Source: Mimachlamys varia (taxonomy: Eukaryota; Mollusca; Bivalvia; Pectinida; Pectinidae). Taken from it: a stretch of DNA of 64,000 bases. The notes under the pieces are model-generated. The model saw only the letters and a list, made by a program, of their open reading frames with translations, searched no databases and had not been told where the DNA came from. Each line of letters starts with the position of its first letter. Within the stretch, counting starts at the first letter, position 1. Of the stretch, positions 36,564 through 49,817 are shown piece after piece. The translations under genes and the position numbers were made by a program. The stretch covers positions 7,016,001 through 7,080,000 of the forward strand of contig OX392534.1 of NCBI GenBank assembly GCA_947623455.1. Direction: 5' to 3'.

Positions 36564-39500
36564 ATCTTGTCATTGAAATGTTTTTCTGGTGATGATATCA
36601 GACAACATAAAATTCCAATCAGTAATATCCACACTAATGTACACACAGGTATATGTGGTTATTCACGCTGACTGCCATTTCTCATCAGTAATATAAACGG
36701 TCAGGTACACAGAAGGAGAAATACTGGGGTTACGACTCCCATTCAGGGGCTGCTTTATTCAAGTGCAGGTGATGAGATATTTCTGGTCGAGTCAACTTAC
36801 ACAAAACCAGTTAGCCAACACAAAAACCACTTATATGATGATGACAAATATTTCATCTATAGCTATCAAGCGTATTATTGGATACATCAGATCTCCTCCC
36901 CAACCAATATTAATGAAAAACATTATGAAAATTAACCCCACTGCAATAACACTGGGGCTATAAAGAACACCTGTTTATATCTGTGCTGGTATAAAAACAC
37001 ATCAAACCCTACCATAACCAGCGTGACAACATTCTCTGCCACCGTGCATGTCAAACTGGGATTCAATTTAACAAAGTTTCTTTGGTGAAATAGACAATAA
37101 CCCTGGCCATTCCTATCACCACGCCAGTAGGCTAGCAACATGAAAAAGTTTATACTATATTAATCTACACACAATTGGTAGCGATTTTTATCAGCCACAT
37201 GGGAAAAATTAATGTCTGAAATTATTTGTAGGTTAACGACTGCTTTAACACGTTGACAGCTCATCTGAATCATTGAAAAGTTTGTTTACCTATCAGTTTT
37301 TACAATTTTTTACAAATATTTGTTTCAGTCTTTCAATAAAATTCATTGAAATAAACTGTACTTGTAATAATGACAGAAATGGAAGACTAAATTGACCAAC
37401 AGTTTTCATGTAGGAATACCAATACAGTCTCATCTTATCATCAATATTTCATACATTACATACACATGTGGAGGATTGATCAAAAGCATATTCCTTGAAC
37501 AACCATTAAAATGCATACATGTTTAAATGTTTGAACATTGTCATAAACTACTACTGAAAAATTCAGTATCTGCATGTAATAAATCAATAAAACTTCTGCA
37601 ACATCCAATAATCAACTACTACACATTCTTCCTCTCCACTTACTGGAAACTGTTCAAATATCATGAATATTCATCATAAGCTGAAACAACCATGGCAAAG
37701 TCAACAACACAAAACCTCAGCAGTACCTGATCTGAGCATTCACAATACCTGATCCTCAGCCATTCTCATTAAAATGTCCAAGATGAAATACAATCAAGAT
37801 GAAATACACTGACTGCATGTCATAATATATCCTGATATTTTATTTTAACAAAAGCTTAGGCAGGTCATATATTATAAATGACAAAAAAGGTTACATTTTT
37901 GTTTTTTTTGTTAATCATGGATAACACTACCATACAGAATGTAAAATGTAAAGATAATTTCAATATTTAACAAACATTCACTTCTGAAAAGATAAACTTT
38001 TCTGATCCAAAGGTTGATTTTCTGATGTGAATGAATCAACATAAGCACTGAGCCTATAAAAGCACCATTCGTTTCTCCCAACAGTGGAATCGGTCACAAC
38101 AATACTGTCAGTGGATTCGGTCGGAATTAAAGCACCTTAAGGAACAGGTGTCAGATTCCATCAAGTTTCTTAATAGTACCATAAAATTAGCTCATTATTT
38201 TATTATCAAGGAATTGAAATTAATGTGAATTCCAACAATTTTTTCAGGATTACTTTAGAAATTCTGATGTATTCTCTTTGCTTCCTGTTGCTGGACAAAT
38301 ATGGTGAGACTAGACTGTCACCTTCATTTCTTAATTAGGATGATCATCTGTTATAGGGGAGGGGAAGAATGCTGAGAATGTTCGCCCAGACAGCAACACA
38401 TGTGCATGCCACCATGGTATTGAGTGCAATTAACAATTGGTGCAGCAACTTTTGTCTTCAATCAAATTATCAACACTAAAGAATGTTCCCTCTTCATTGC
38501 TTTCCAGCAGGAAAAACACATCCAACTGTCACCCTGTACACATACATCACATTAAAAACCTGACCCATCACGGGGTATTAGGGGCCACCTGGTGCACAGA
38601 ATGGAACGTCAGGGATGTTAGACAAGGAGGAAGTACCGGGCAGTAAGGGACCGGGTAGGAACAGGAAGTGTCCAAACCAGACTCTTCAATCTACCTCCAT
38701 ATATGGGCGTTCACTGTCATACAGGAATCTAATAAGGGACAAGATACAATTACACCAGGCCCCATCCCAATAGCTCCCCTGGGGCTGGATGACACACTCA
38801 AATTGATCCTCATTGGGCAACTGCACAGGGGTTTTTGAAACTAAATTAGGCTACCCAGAATGCATTGCAGACTGAGAGGAAGGTTTAAATCATTCCCCTA
38901 GCTTGGTGGCCCTAATTAAAAACTTAGGGCTTCAGCCCGATCCTTGCTTCCCCGACACAGACTCGGCCCTAACCCAGAGTATACTGGTGCTAATTTGTCC
39001 TCTCTGTGTTCCTTCCTCTTCAGAAAAAAATGAAAATTAGACATTATATCATGTCTGGCCTTCAAAAACCCATATCACTGTTGCTAACACATCTCATTTT
39101 TTACACACAAATTGAAAATTTATTTGACATTTTTGCCCGAACAAAGAAAACTTAGGCTTGTTCATTAGGCCTTGGCTTTGTAAGAACAGAAGTTACAAGG
39201 TAATTATGTTCAAATGGAGCCACTAACCAAAGATATATGTGACTGAAGTTTCTTCCAGTGTCCAGTCCTTTCTTGAGTTATGGAAGAAGATATTATGCAA
39301 TATAATGCTCATCTCATTCGCCTTTAAATCTTGTAGTCAAGCTTTTAAGATATGATAGAAAAATACAAAGATAATTATGAAAGTTTTATTCTTTCTCTTA
39401 AGCATGCTCGATTGATTAGGTTGACTATCAATTGAAGCTCTAACCAGTAACACATCTCATTTTGGGTCGAGATTGAGATAAATACCCAAAAGCAAAACCA

Positions 39501-39646
39501 GAAGCCAGGAGTGTTGATGATCGAACTTGTATGGTAACCAAAGTAAAAACAAGGAGTCAAATGATTATGATTTTATGTTTTTATCATTTTTGCTTTGTAA
39601 TCTTGTATTTTTGTCCCATCTTCATGTAGGACATTTAATACTGGGA
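36564..39646. other. Unique sequence, no gene recognised
   Basis: Open frames are short and unconvincing. Small direct repeats occur, for example CAAGATGAAATACA twice near 37781-37809. The interval 38540-38960 is somewhat less AT-rich. Nothing further is recognised. Confidence 0.5.
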
Positions 39647-39727
39647 CAGGTGTTTCTATAAAAAATAACGACTTTATTTATTTTACAACAATTATGAAAC
39701 AAGTTATCCAACTTATATTTATCACTC

Positions 39728-39900
39728 TTGTTGGCCCGGATGTTAGCGTGCGAGTCTTATTGTGGGAGGAAACCGGAGTACCCAGATAAAACCCATGTGG
39801 TTGGGCAAGTGATCCCATACCTTTTCACGTCCGGTCAGGAATCAAACCCCAGCCACCTTAGTGAAAGGCAAGTGCGCTATCCACTGCACCAACCGACCAT
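39728..39900 (-). mobile_element. tRNA-derived SINE, minus strand
   Basis: On the minus strand, box A reads TGGTGCAGTGG (39891-39881) and box B GGTTTGATTCC (39848-39838), the usual spacing for an RNA polymerase III internal promoter. Between them CTTTCAC sits where an anticodon loop would lie, recalling tRNA-Glu. Downstream comes a core, GGTACTCCGGTTTCCTCC (within 39761-39783 as its complement), and then an AT-rich stretch. The SINE appears to sit inside a decayed repeat of about 41 bp. GACAGGTGTTTCTATAA at 39649 precedes it, GACAGGTATTTATAATGACT at 39903 follows it, and AACAAGGACA recurs at 39932 and 39973. No clear target-site duplication was found. Confidence 0.75.
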
Positions 39901-40010
39901 CCGACAGGTATTTATAATGACTTAGGGCCAGAACAAGGACATAGTTCAGATTTCTATATTAAACAGACCCTAAACAAGGACACTGACCCAGGTATCTATA
40001 GTAACCGACT

Positions 40011-43000
40011 CATCTACAAACTTTCTCATAACCAAAACCCAATATAATTATCTTTATCACCAATATAAACCATGTCTCGGAACGTTGGGGGAATCTGTAC
40101 TCTACCGTACCACAATGCCAATCGGTGAGTAAAAACCACCACAGCAAAACTCTATGCTGGTTGAACTTTGTCAGGCCTTTGCGAACCCTCTTCCTTTCTT
40201 CCAGCACTCTTCAGTATATACATGCAATATAAATGACATCACGCCAAAATACAAGCACTTTATCTAATCGTGCTCGCTGGCGATGACAACGCCGATCAGA
40301 TTGTGGGGCCAGCTACTGACGGGCTGTGGGCCATGATTTCATTAGAAGTAGACAATATTTGATTTGGGCAGCGTCATGGCGATACCTCCGGGCCCGATGG
40401 GAGTTACGTCAATCCACAGCAAAAAGCCAGGAATTGTTAACACCACAGCGAATGTTCCCACACATTTCCAGGAAATGCTAGGTTGATTCCAGGATCAATT
40501 TTTTTTTATTTGAGGGAAAAAAAATGAAATTAAAAAATATGTGATCAGGGCTTGAAATGTCAAGGACGTTTAGTAAAACCAAAGCCGCCTTTTCAGAAGC
40601 TTGCAAACCAAAGCCGCCTTTTCAGAAGCTTGCGGTCTTGTATGCAGTTATTAATGTATCGATATTAAACATTTTCTTTGTGTATGGTAAAGTCTTTTTT
40701 ATCACATTGGAGAGTTATGTGAAACATTTTATTAGAAACACTAAAACCAATTAAAACGATGATCACAGTGCCCAGCTCCACCGTGTGCTGTGCAGTGTAG
40801 GAGTGATTACGAGTCTCCGACACACATGCTGCCTGTGTAAATTACAGTTACTTTCCCCGCCACTGTGAAAATTTACATTTATTGCGCGAAAATAAAGCCA
40901 AGACTTCTTTTTATGGAATATGATCAGAAGTGTATCAACTCCAACCCACGAGGGTCCATTACGGAATGGTTATAGGATGCGATACTGTTGGTTGTTATCC
41001 TTCCTGTCACCACTAAATTATCATCTACGTTTAGTTTTTATTGACCCATAATCTCCTGACATTTGCTCTCCCTCCATTAATTCTCTGATGACTATTATGG
41101 TCATCGGAGCCTAAAATAAAAGAGAAAGGGAAAGAGTCAAAAGAAAAACTTCCTATTAAATGCTGGCAGTAAGGCAGCCCCCTGAGACTATACGGAAACC
41201 CTATCAGCCATTTTATAGAAGGTTTGCACATAGGCCTCATCAACAATGCATGGGACCAATATTGGTCCTATAACATGGAGTAGTAAAAGGTGGTTGCTAT
41301 GGAAATAGCAAACACAAGCTGTGGTTCCATAAATCTGTAGGTGTAAAAAACGTTAACGGTTCACACCTTCATAAAATCATGGGATCCTTTAGAACTGGGG
41401 TGTAATCTAATGCAAATATGTTTTAATGATAAAAATGTCTGAAAGTCATATTTTAACTTACAAACACAAATTTGTATCCTTGATTACCAGAAAAATCTCC
41501 AACTAGGCAATCAGGTACCAAGAGAAACATTCCATCTAGGAAGTATGTTTATTGCTTGCACCCAATTAAAATGATACGCTTAGAATGATATCTTAATTGT
41601 TAAAGAAAATTTACTTTTTCATAGCATGTATAAAATAGCTCATACTATGTATATCAATATTTCATTTTCTCTGAAGCTTAATTTTACAAAGAAAGACATG
41701 ATCGATACTTGTGACTTCCATAAATTCCCTGCAGACTAGCAGAAAAAATGGATATAACAACATTGGCAAATAGACGGAAGGAGGCGACGGAGTCGTACAT
41801 TTAAATGAAGTAAGTTGGCCCTTCCTTAAAATCATCAAATATTCAGACAGGTCGAAGTTCAAGTGACTATGTATTGTTACCAGCCTATTGGAACCGAGCG
41901 CCCATAAACTAAAGATCAATACGTTAATTTGGCTTTATTCCGATGTAATCTAGATTTCACATCATTTTTATTATACCGGTCAGGATCTTTTCCTATTTCT
42001 ACCAAGCTACAGAACTTAAAATACAAAAAAGGCAGATCAATATTGATAGCCAACCTAAAAGACAAACTGCAAGACAACTGTGACTATAATTATGTAGATT
42101 TGGGATCAGCTTTACTGTAGCTGATGGATTGGTTCAGTCAGTATCGGAATGGTGTAACCGATGTTTGGCAGAAGATCCAAACCTGACGGTAATAAGATGA
42201 CCATCTTGCAATGGTAATGATTCCAGTTTAAATCAAGAGAATTTCTGATCACCTGTAATTATACTGATTATAGAATGCCCTCTAAATCGCAGCCCTCCAA
42301 AACAACAGATTTTATTCTGACCTATAGACCTTTATTTCCTAAGTATTTTTTTAAGGATAGCATTTCTAGCACAGCTTCTTCTAAAGTGTGGAGCCTAAAA
42401 TAACTCGAGTGAAGAGAACATTTCTATACTATTGACATTTAAGTGACCAATGTGTACAAAAACACTCCCATAATCCTTTGCACGCATCTAGTCACCTGCC
42501 AATTGGATAAAAGCATAATGGAAAAGGTTGTTTTTGCTTAAGCTAAAGTACAAATGGGAAGCACAGAGAAATCTTGTATGGTCATTTTGGGACCAATTCT
42601 CCCCATAAAATCATGGAAACCAATCGAAAAATAATAGATATTGCTGTACGTCAATTCCCAGGGTGGCAGTGTACTCTGTACAGGCAAAGTATGTTCCTGG
42701 GTCAATTACATTAGAGGAACACTGCAACACAATCACACCAGACAAGTACTCCTCTAATTATCTCCCTTTATCTACATAAGTACAGTAATTATCTCCCCTT
42801 ATTTCTGCTGAAAGACGTGCCTACTTACTAAGGCATTGTTAGTATACACAAAGTGACCATATTTTCATAAAAGAAATAATACAGGGTGTACATATATAAA
42901 TTACAGAAACTGGATAATCGACAAGATGATTGGATTTCTTAGATCAACTTTAATTTGTCTGTATTAGTAATATATATTTTACGACTATTATAGGTGTGTT

Positions 43001-43039
43001 GTGTGTGAAATACTATTTTTGAAATACATTCTTGGATTT
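40011..43039. other. Mostly unique sequence, no gene recognised
   Basis: The block 40265-40460 is GC-richer and includes TTACGTCA, a CRE-type site. Two TTATCTCCC motifs lie at 42758 and 42789. No exon or array is recognised beyond the duplication at 40576-40633. Confidence 0.5.
40576..40633. repeat. Perfect tandem duplication, 29-bp unit
   Basis: AAACCAAAGCCGCC followed by TTTTCAGAAGCTTGC occurs twice head to tail with no mismatch. Confidence 0.95.
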
Positions 43040-43310
43040 GCTTATAAGTGTGCTTACTTATTGTGATTGACAATGATGACTCGGTTCTCATTTTGAGGAT
43101 TGATGTTTACTTGCATGTGACCAAGATTTACATGGCGGGTGTCTTTGATGAAGCAGAAGACGTTTACTCTTCCGGAACACCTGGTCTTATTCTCTTGTAC
43201 TTTTACAAGGGTTTCCGTGTAAATCTTTTCTTTGTTTGTATTTTGCCTCTTTTGAGTTCGGGTTATTGTTTTGTTGACGTTTTGGTTTTCTCTGATTTTT
43301 TAAAAATTTA
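43040..43310 (+). mobile_element. Remnant of a dispersed bivalve repeat (unclassified)
   Basis: The stretch ATGGCGGGTGTC, GATGAAGCAGAAGACG, TACTCTTCCGGAACACCTGG, followed by a T-rich tail with repeated GTTTT and TTTTGAGTTCGGG, matches a pattern I remember seeing many times in bivalve genomic sequence. It gives a 101-codon plus-strand open frame (43048-43353), which I do not take as a gene. Class, full length and ends are unknown. The assignment rests on memory of similar sequences, not on a search. Confidence 0.4.
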
Positions 43311-45985
43311 TTTTAGGACAATTAAAAGTGCATTGAAATTAAAGTTCCTGTAAATAAAAATAAAATACGAGTAAACAATATTGAGATTTAATTTCTGTAT
43401 TACAGAAGTCTTGATAAAATAGTTACACTGTCCTACTCCTTACCACCCAATTCAAGTGAAACAGAAATATGATGGTAATGTCCGTACACAGAACTGCAAT
43501 TCAGCAAAAGTAGGCAGTAAGAGTGCCGTTGGAGAAATCAATGAGCCGTTGTTTCATTAGCCTTAATTACAGGTGTAGGCCTAAGCTGTCTCCCGAATCA
43601 AGTCTGGTAATTCTACGTGACCTGGAAACGTCAGGATGATAGACTATCTACTGTATTAGTAGCAGGAACGGTAGACTGAAACATTCGGCCCTACCCTCTG
43701 ATTCAAGAGAGATGTCATCACCACAAGGCACTCCTTCGGTAGCCTTTTGATAAAGTGTACCAATCTTTTGTTTGATAAAGAAATGTAAGGTACCAACTCT
43801 ATATGGTATACCCACTTCCTGCATAGGATCTAAGCTTTTACTCAAGCTGCTTCTTCTATTGTCATAGTGGTGGCCACTATAAATAGACTTCAGATGTACA
43901 ATAATGTATTACCATCAAGTCTAAGATTGACAAAACAAAGTAAAGGTTGTTTTTTTAAAGGAAATGTAAAAACTTTTTAAATCTGAGCAAGAGTTGTTCT
44001 CACAGTAACTTATATTTCAGCAATAGTCTCTGTCCTTTCTGATCTTACCCTAGAGTCTAGCAATGTTGAAAAAAGTTCTGAAAATCAGCATTTCACAAAA
44101 GAAAATAATTTGTTTTCTGTAGCAATTTCACACATAACAGATTGCAATTTTATTGCAAATTAGTTTTTTGTTCATTCTAAATCTTTTTTTTTTCCTTTTT
44201 GAAATTATTTCAGGAAAGTACTACAATTCCATCATGCAGAAAACAATTGAAATATTCTATGACGATAAAAAGTGACATTGTCAAATGTCTGTGCATTAAC
44301 GGAAATGACTTTTTATCGTAATAAATTGACAACACGATTCTCTGGAATTTCCTTAATTAAATATAATCAAATAAAGTTGACAACTATTGAACGATGCCAC
44401 CCAGTACTTATGCCAGGATCAGCCAGGGCTCCGTTATCTGTCCTGTCATCTCAAATCTGTCCCTGGGGTTCCTCGGGCAATCTAGTGCCATCCTAAATAG
44501 TTGTGGCCTGCACACTGGAAAGTTTGTCGAGGAATTCGGGTAAAGATTGAGGGGGACCACTTGTCATTATGATGAAGAATTTTCCCTATGAAATTAATTT
44601 GATAAAGCAGAATCCACACTGTGTGCAAGATGAAAAGAATTGTTCCGAATTATGCAAATGATTTTTTGCCCTGCATTGCGACACTCTTGTCGTTATGAAT
44701 AATGGGATTCTGTTGAATCCTTTTGTCTCGGAATCCAGCACCCTCATAAGGGCGTGTGCTAAAAATGCCATCTGGTGATTTGGCACATGTGGCTTGGGAG
44801 ACCAGACGAGCCACCAGAAAAAGTCCCGAGCCAAAGACAATGGCGGTCTGAACAGGCAATCTGCGCCAACAAAACCACCAGTTTTCATTACAATATGGAC
44901 AAAGCTAGGTGTCCCATACAATACATATTGACAAATTCCAACGGTGAAAAAACTCGAATGAAATGTAAACATACAATTACTGTTAGAGATTAAAGATGAA
45001 TATAAAGTTAGGAATAAAGGATGATGACAAATCTTGCTCTACCACAGCAGCCGAAGCTTGGTCCTTCACTGATAAGGCTCACACTGTTAGGGCATGCATA
45101 CCAAATAACACTGTTTGATAGCGAACAAAGAAAATTAATTATCATGGAGAAAATTGCATGAACTTTATATGGAGTGAAATGTCAACATTGACAGGAAGTA
45201 ATAAATACAGCAGACATCATTTTCAAAAATGAGCCATTTCCTCTGTCGATGGAATGGATTAATGTGAAAACGGTGACAGTGGTATTCCGACTCCCAGATA
45301 TAATGTAATATTGGCTGTAACTGCTAGCAAACTTCACAGATGGCCAAACAATCTCATTTTTGAAACACAGAGTTTTTTTACTTCCCTTGTAATAAATATA
45401 CATAAAGGCAAACGCTACAGTAAATTATACATGAAAGTACACCGAGGGCATGTCGGATCAAATGGAGACACGACATCATTGGTACAGGGTCACTGAGTAC
45501 ATGTGCCACAGGATATAGACAACACCAAGACCAGTGCCAAGATCATTGTCATGGTGATACACTACAGCAGAAAGTTACAATGAGCTGCTCCGATTATAAA
45601 CAAAAACGATGACATTTATCTTAAGTTTCTATCACCTTATATAGATTTGATCAGTTATAAATATTTATTACCTTATATAGAAACTATCTCTTACTACTAT
45701 AAATGCTATATTTTTACGGTAATCTTATCTTATTGCTATTCGCGTTAAAAAGTATTGTGCTAAAATATGACTGTGCATATTGGAGTTTTTAGATAATAAT
45801 TATCACGTATGCGTAATAACCATTTCACTAATATGCCAAAACTGAAAACGCGCGAAACTGTAATTATGCTAAAAAGTATGTATGTTTACAGTAAGTACCT
45901 TATATAGAAACAATCAGGAACTAAGTTTATCTGCTGATTAAACTGACTGTTTATGAGATAATAAAAATGCAATTGGTAACAATCT
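43311..45985. other. Unique sequence, no gene recognised
   Basis: A 128-codon minus frame (44586-44972) is overlapped by a shorter same-strand frame and by a plus-strand frame, and it resembles nothing known to me. CCTTATATAGA occurs three times between 45636 and 45908. The region 45715-45890 contains TTTACGGTAA and TTTACAGTAA near its two ends, possibly a decayed small element. Confidence 0.45.
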
Positions 45986-45989
45986 TATA

Positions 45990-46589
45990 ACTCTCAAACC
46001 CGTCAGTGACTGGACCTGATGTACGCGACACTTTGTCAGACTGAATGTAACCCCCAAACCTGTCAGAGACTGGACTTGATGCACACGACACCTTGTCGGA
46101 CTAAATGTAATCCCACCACCCGTCAGAGACTTGACTGGATGTACGCAACACCTTGTCAGACTAAATATAACCCCCAACCCGTCAGAGACTGGACTTGATG
46201 CACACGACACCTTGTCAGACTGAATGTAACCCCCAACCCGTCAGAGACTGGACCTGATGTACGCGACACCTTGTCAGACTAAATGTAATCCCCAAACCCG
46301 TCATTGACTGGACTTGATGTACGCGACACCTTCTCAGACTGAATGTAACCCCCAAACCCGTCATTGACTTGACTTGATGTACAACACACCTTGTCAGACT
46401 GAATGCAACCCCCAAACCCGTCAGAGACTTGACCTGATGTACACGACACCTTGTCAGACTAAATTGAACCCCCAACCCGTCAGAGACTGGACCTGATGTA
46501 CGGGACACCTTGTCAGACTGAATGTAACCCCCAAACCCGTCAGTGACTGGACTTGATGTACACGACACCTTGTCAGACTAAATTGAACC
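45990..46589. repeat. Minisatellite, 60-bp unit, about 10 copies
   Basis: Units share CCCGTCAGAGACTGGACCTG, ATGTACGCGACACCTTGTCA and GACTGAATGTAACCCCC. Some copies are 59 bp because a C or an A is missing in AACCCCCAAACC. This shifts the minus-strand frame and accounts for the two separate 90- and 117-codon open stretches. Variants GAGACTGG and TTGACTGG are interspersed. Confidence 0.92.
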
Positions 46590-47880
46590 TTCTAATCCAT
46601 CCAATACCCTAACAAACAATACCTGTTTGTTTGTTGTAGGTCACCACCAACAGGTAGATAGATTAATTTAGTGTGTGACATGTTTGCATGATTCCGTGTT
46701 TGCATGTTTGCGTGGACCTTGATCTACTAAATGTACGACTGCCGTTGAGCTATTGATATAAAATACTTGAGGCTATAATAAAACCATATCGCTTTCAATC
46801 ATATTCCCACCTAGGTCATTTACTGTGGCCCAGAGCTTGCTTACATCCTACCGTAAATGTCTCACCAGGATAATTGATGCTCCCTCAAACACGTTATGGT
46901 AAACAATAAATGCTCCCCCCAAGTAATCCACACCACAATGATAGCACCCCGATACAGATGACAGTCTATAAAAGGTCTTTGTAGCTGTGCATGCTATATT
47001 TCCCAAGGTGATGTTATTGGATGAGAATTATAAATTCTCATGTCTACTAACAATAGGTACTCACAGTATTGAGCAGGAATCAATCACTTTAGAATATTGA
47101 TTAAGTGATTACAGACATTGTGGGAAGTCCTTTTCAGTCAGGTCAAGGAATGAATATCCTTGTTTGCATCAAGTTGAGTTTGAACTTCAATATTTCGTCT
47201 AATTTCACAGCAGAAACTTAATCTTGTGCTATTGGAGCCTGAAGGGACTTAAAACTCCTCATTTTAAAAATTTCTATCATTATCACTCCAACAAATTGAC
47301 ACTAAGTTGTATAAATATATTTCGGCAACAACCTTAACTAATGCATCCCTGAAGAAACATTTGAGCTCTTCCAATTCAAAGGTTGGAAAAGTCCATTATG
47401 ACATTTCAGGGGTGGATGAGTAAATGACAGAATTGCTTGTTAATTTCAAAGACAATGTTTTTATTCAGTCTGATTTCAAAGTTGCAATATTCTGGTTTTG
47501 AAATATGTCATCAGACATTCGTACACTATAAGTAAAACAGGTCACTTTATAAGTATACACACTATTGCTTACACGTGTCTATACATAAAACACTACTCCT
47601 GAAGCCGACAAATTCAAGACTGGATAAATTTGTTTGAAATTGCTAGGCAATACGGCAAGAAAAAAAGAGTACTGTATAATAATTCAAAATTGACTTGTAA
47701 AAAAAAAAAAGTTAAATTCCCCCTGATTTGGTGTTTAACCTGATCAGTTTAAATTAAGTCATTATATTTTCATGGAATGTATCCAGCTTAATTTTTCCAT
47801 TTTATGAGGAAACTAAATTTTCCAGCACATCCATCACGGTCTGCAGGTGTTAAGACAACGAGAGAACTCCCGTGATGTCC
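46590..47880. other. Unique sequence, no gene recognised
   Basis: GTTTGCATG and relatives recur at 46682-46712. No open frame of note and no repeat array are seen. Confidence 0.5.
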
Positions 47881-48084
47881 TAATTGGATATGAAATAATT
47901 TTAAACTTATCTCTTGTGGAGCAATTGCAGCTGACCTACGAGTCTCCTAATTATGGAACCGCAATTTCCAAGATTGAATTAAACCTGCCCTTGGCTGACA
48001 TTTTAATTATGACAACTGATTTGGCCTGTGGGGGAATTTGAAGAATGTTCCGAGGAGAGGCTGTAATTATAAGCGTGTTAATTA
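47881..48084. promoter_or_regulatory. Cluster of homeodomain-type TAATTA/TAATTG sites
   Basis: TAATTG lies at 47881 and TAATTA at 47948, 48004, 48064 and 48079. At about 65% AT one would expect roughly 0.25 TAATTA in this length. The intervening sequence is not simple AT repeat. An open frame of 64 codons crosses it but is unremarkable. Binding by Hox/Antp/LIM-type homeodomains to TAATTA is established. Function at this site is inference. Confidence 0.25.
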
Positions 48085-48707
48085 GGTAAAGATAATCATA
48101 GTATTATTGAACATTCCAACCTGTGTTAATTTGTAATGTTACTTTTTCAAACCTTGTTTTCTGAAATTCCAATCACACCGTAAACGCCAAGTAAACCTTT
48201 GAACAGTGATTACTATATAAAAAGTTCATGAGTAGGCGGGTGCTTGGGAAAATTACTTGAACTGAAGCCATTCTCGATTGTGTAAAACGCAGCTGTATAA
48301 TGAAAATGTGGGTAAAATTAATTGATTTTGGAACATCAGTAGATAAAGGTTGTTTAGGATATACTGTAGAGGAGATAGTAAAGATCAAAATGCCCTAATA
48401 GCGAGTTCACTGGTTTAACAGGTATTTTCTATCATAATGACCGTCCGATTGGACATGTCAGGGACCTGTAAAATGCAGTAGAAGTTGGTGTGGAGGGAAT
48501 TTCAAATAAAAAGCTACCTCATCTGGCTGAAAAAAGTAGAGATCATTCTTTTCTCTTTTATCATCCTTGGAGTACTTTATAGTAGTGTTACCTTACTTAC
48601 AATATAACTTCCTGTTCAGTTAGTCTATGATATCGCACAAGAGAATAACACAATGGTTTGATAAAAATAACTATAAGTAAGATGTATTTATGTACCAATG
48701 AACACAG
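48085..48707. other. Unique sequence, nothing recognised
   Basis: AT-rich sequence with short open frames only. It leads into decayed outer copies of the next tandem array. Confidence 0.5.
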
Positions 48708-49435
48708 AGGAAGACATCTGTTGATATCTATGAACATTGATGAAAGTGTCAGTTGATACTTTGCGCTGTATCTATAACAGCCGAAGAAATGATGTCTATC
48801 AATACTTATAGTGTTTTATATATCACAGCCATAGAAGAGTTTGACATTTATAATACCTTAAGAGAATTTATTAAGACGTCTGCTGACACTTTGTGTCCCT
48901 ATAACACCCTAAGAGAAGACGCCTACTGACACTTTGTGTCCCTATAACACCCTAAGAGAAGACGTCTGCTGGCACTTTCTGTCCTTATAACACCCTAAGA
49001 GAAGACGTCTGCTGACACTTTGTGTCCCTATAACACCCTAAGAGAAGACGTCTGCCGATACTTTGTTTCCCTATAACACCCTAAGAGAAGACGCCTACTG
49101 ACACTTTGTGTCCCTATAACACCCTAAGAGAAGACGTCTGCCGATACTTTGTGTCCCTATAACACCCTAAGAGAAGACTTCTGCCGATACTTTGTGTCCC
49201 TATAACACCCTAAGAGAAGACGTCTGCTGACACTTTGTGTCCCTATAACACCCTAAGAGAAGACTTCTGCCGATACTTTGTGTCCCTATAACACCCTAAG
49301 AGAAGACTTCTGCCGATACTTTGTGTCCCTATAACACCCTAAGAAAAGACGTCTGCCTATACTTTGTATCCCTATAACACCCTAAGAGAAGATGTCTGCT
49401 GATACTTTGCTTTTTACCTGCGACACCTGTAAAGA
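48708..49435. repeat. Minisatellite, 43-bp unit, about 13 clear copies plus decayed edge
   Basis: Units contain GACGTCTGCTGACACTTTGT, GTCCCTATAACACCC and TAAGAGAA. From 48708 to about 48870 recognisable but diverged copies occur (GAAGACATCTGTTGATA, then GAAATGATGTCTATCAATAC). Homogeneous copies run from 48870 to 49400. Two main variants, GCTGACAC and GCCGATAC, alternate irregularly. Each unit holds one CCCTAA, but this is not a telomeric array. Confidence 0.92.
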
Positions 49436-49817
49436 GAAGTTAAATTGTGGCAGCACTGATCTTGACAAGACTGTCAACACCCGCTCCGATTACATGATTG
49501 TATCAAGTTTCTGCCTGCCACTAACAATGACCCACTCATCGGAGTACAGTTTTCACAACTCAGTGCACTCGACTAAACTCAAATACTTGGGGTTCAGTCA
49601 GTATAATACTGACCCTTCAACGACTTCACGTGAAGGTATAGCTAGCCCTGACCCTCCGAAGGTACACTGCTTAAAACTGACCCCTCCATGGATTGGCTAG
49701 AAAATCTTTTGCATGAATATGTTTTATATTTCTATCTTTCACATTTTTCTCCGCCTTATTCCTTTATTTTAACTTTTTTTTCTCTCAACATTGTTATTCA
49801 TGTGCTTATCATATTTC
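49436..49817. other. Unique sequence between array and SINE
   Basis: An open frame runs out of the tandem array to 49700 (102 codons) but shows no family features. The sequence becomes T-rich before the SINE. Confidence 0.45.

Noticed and set aside
44586..44972. 128-codon minus-strand open frame as a gene
   Set aside because: It is overlapped by open frames on both strands, with no recognisable domain. Likely chance in a less AT-rich stretch.
48870..49400. Interstitial telomeric repeat because each 43-bp unit contains CCCTAA
   Set aside because: There is one hexamer per unit, never in tandem.
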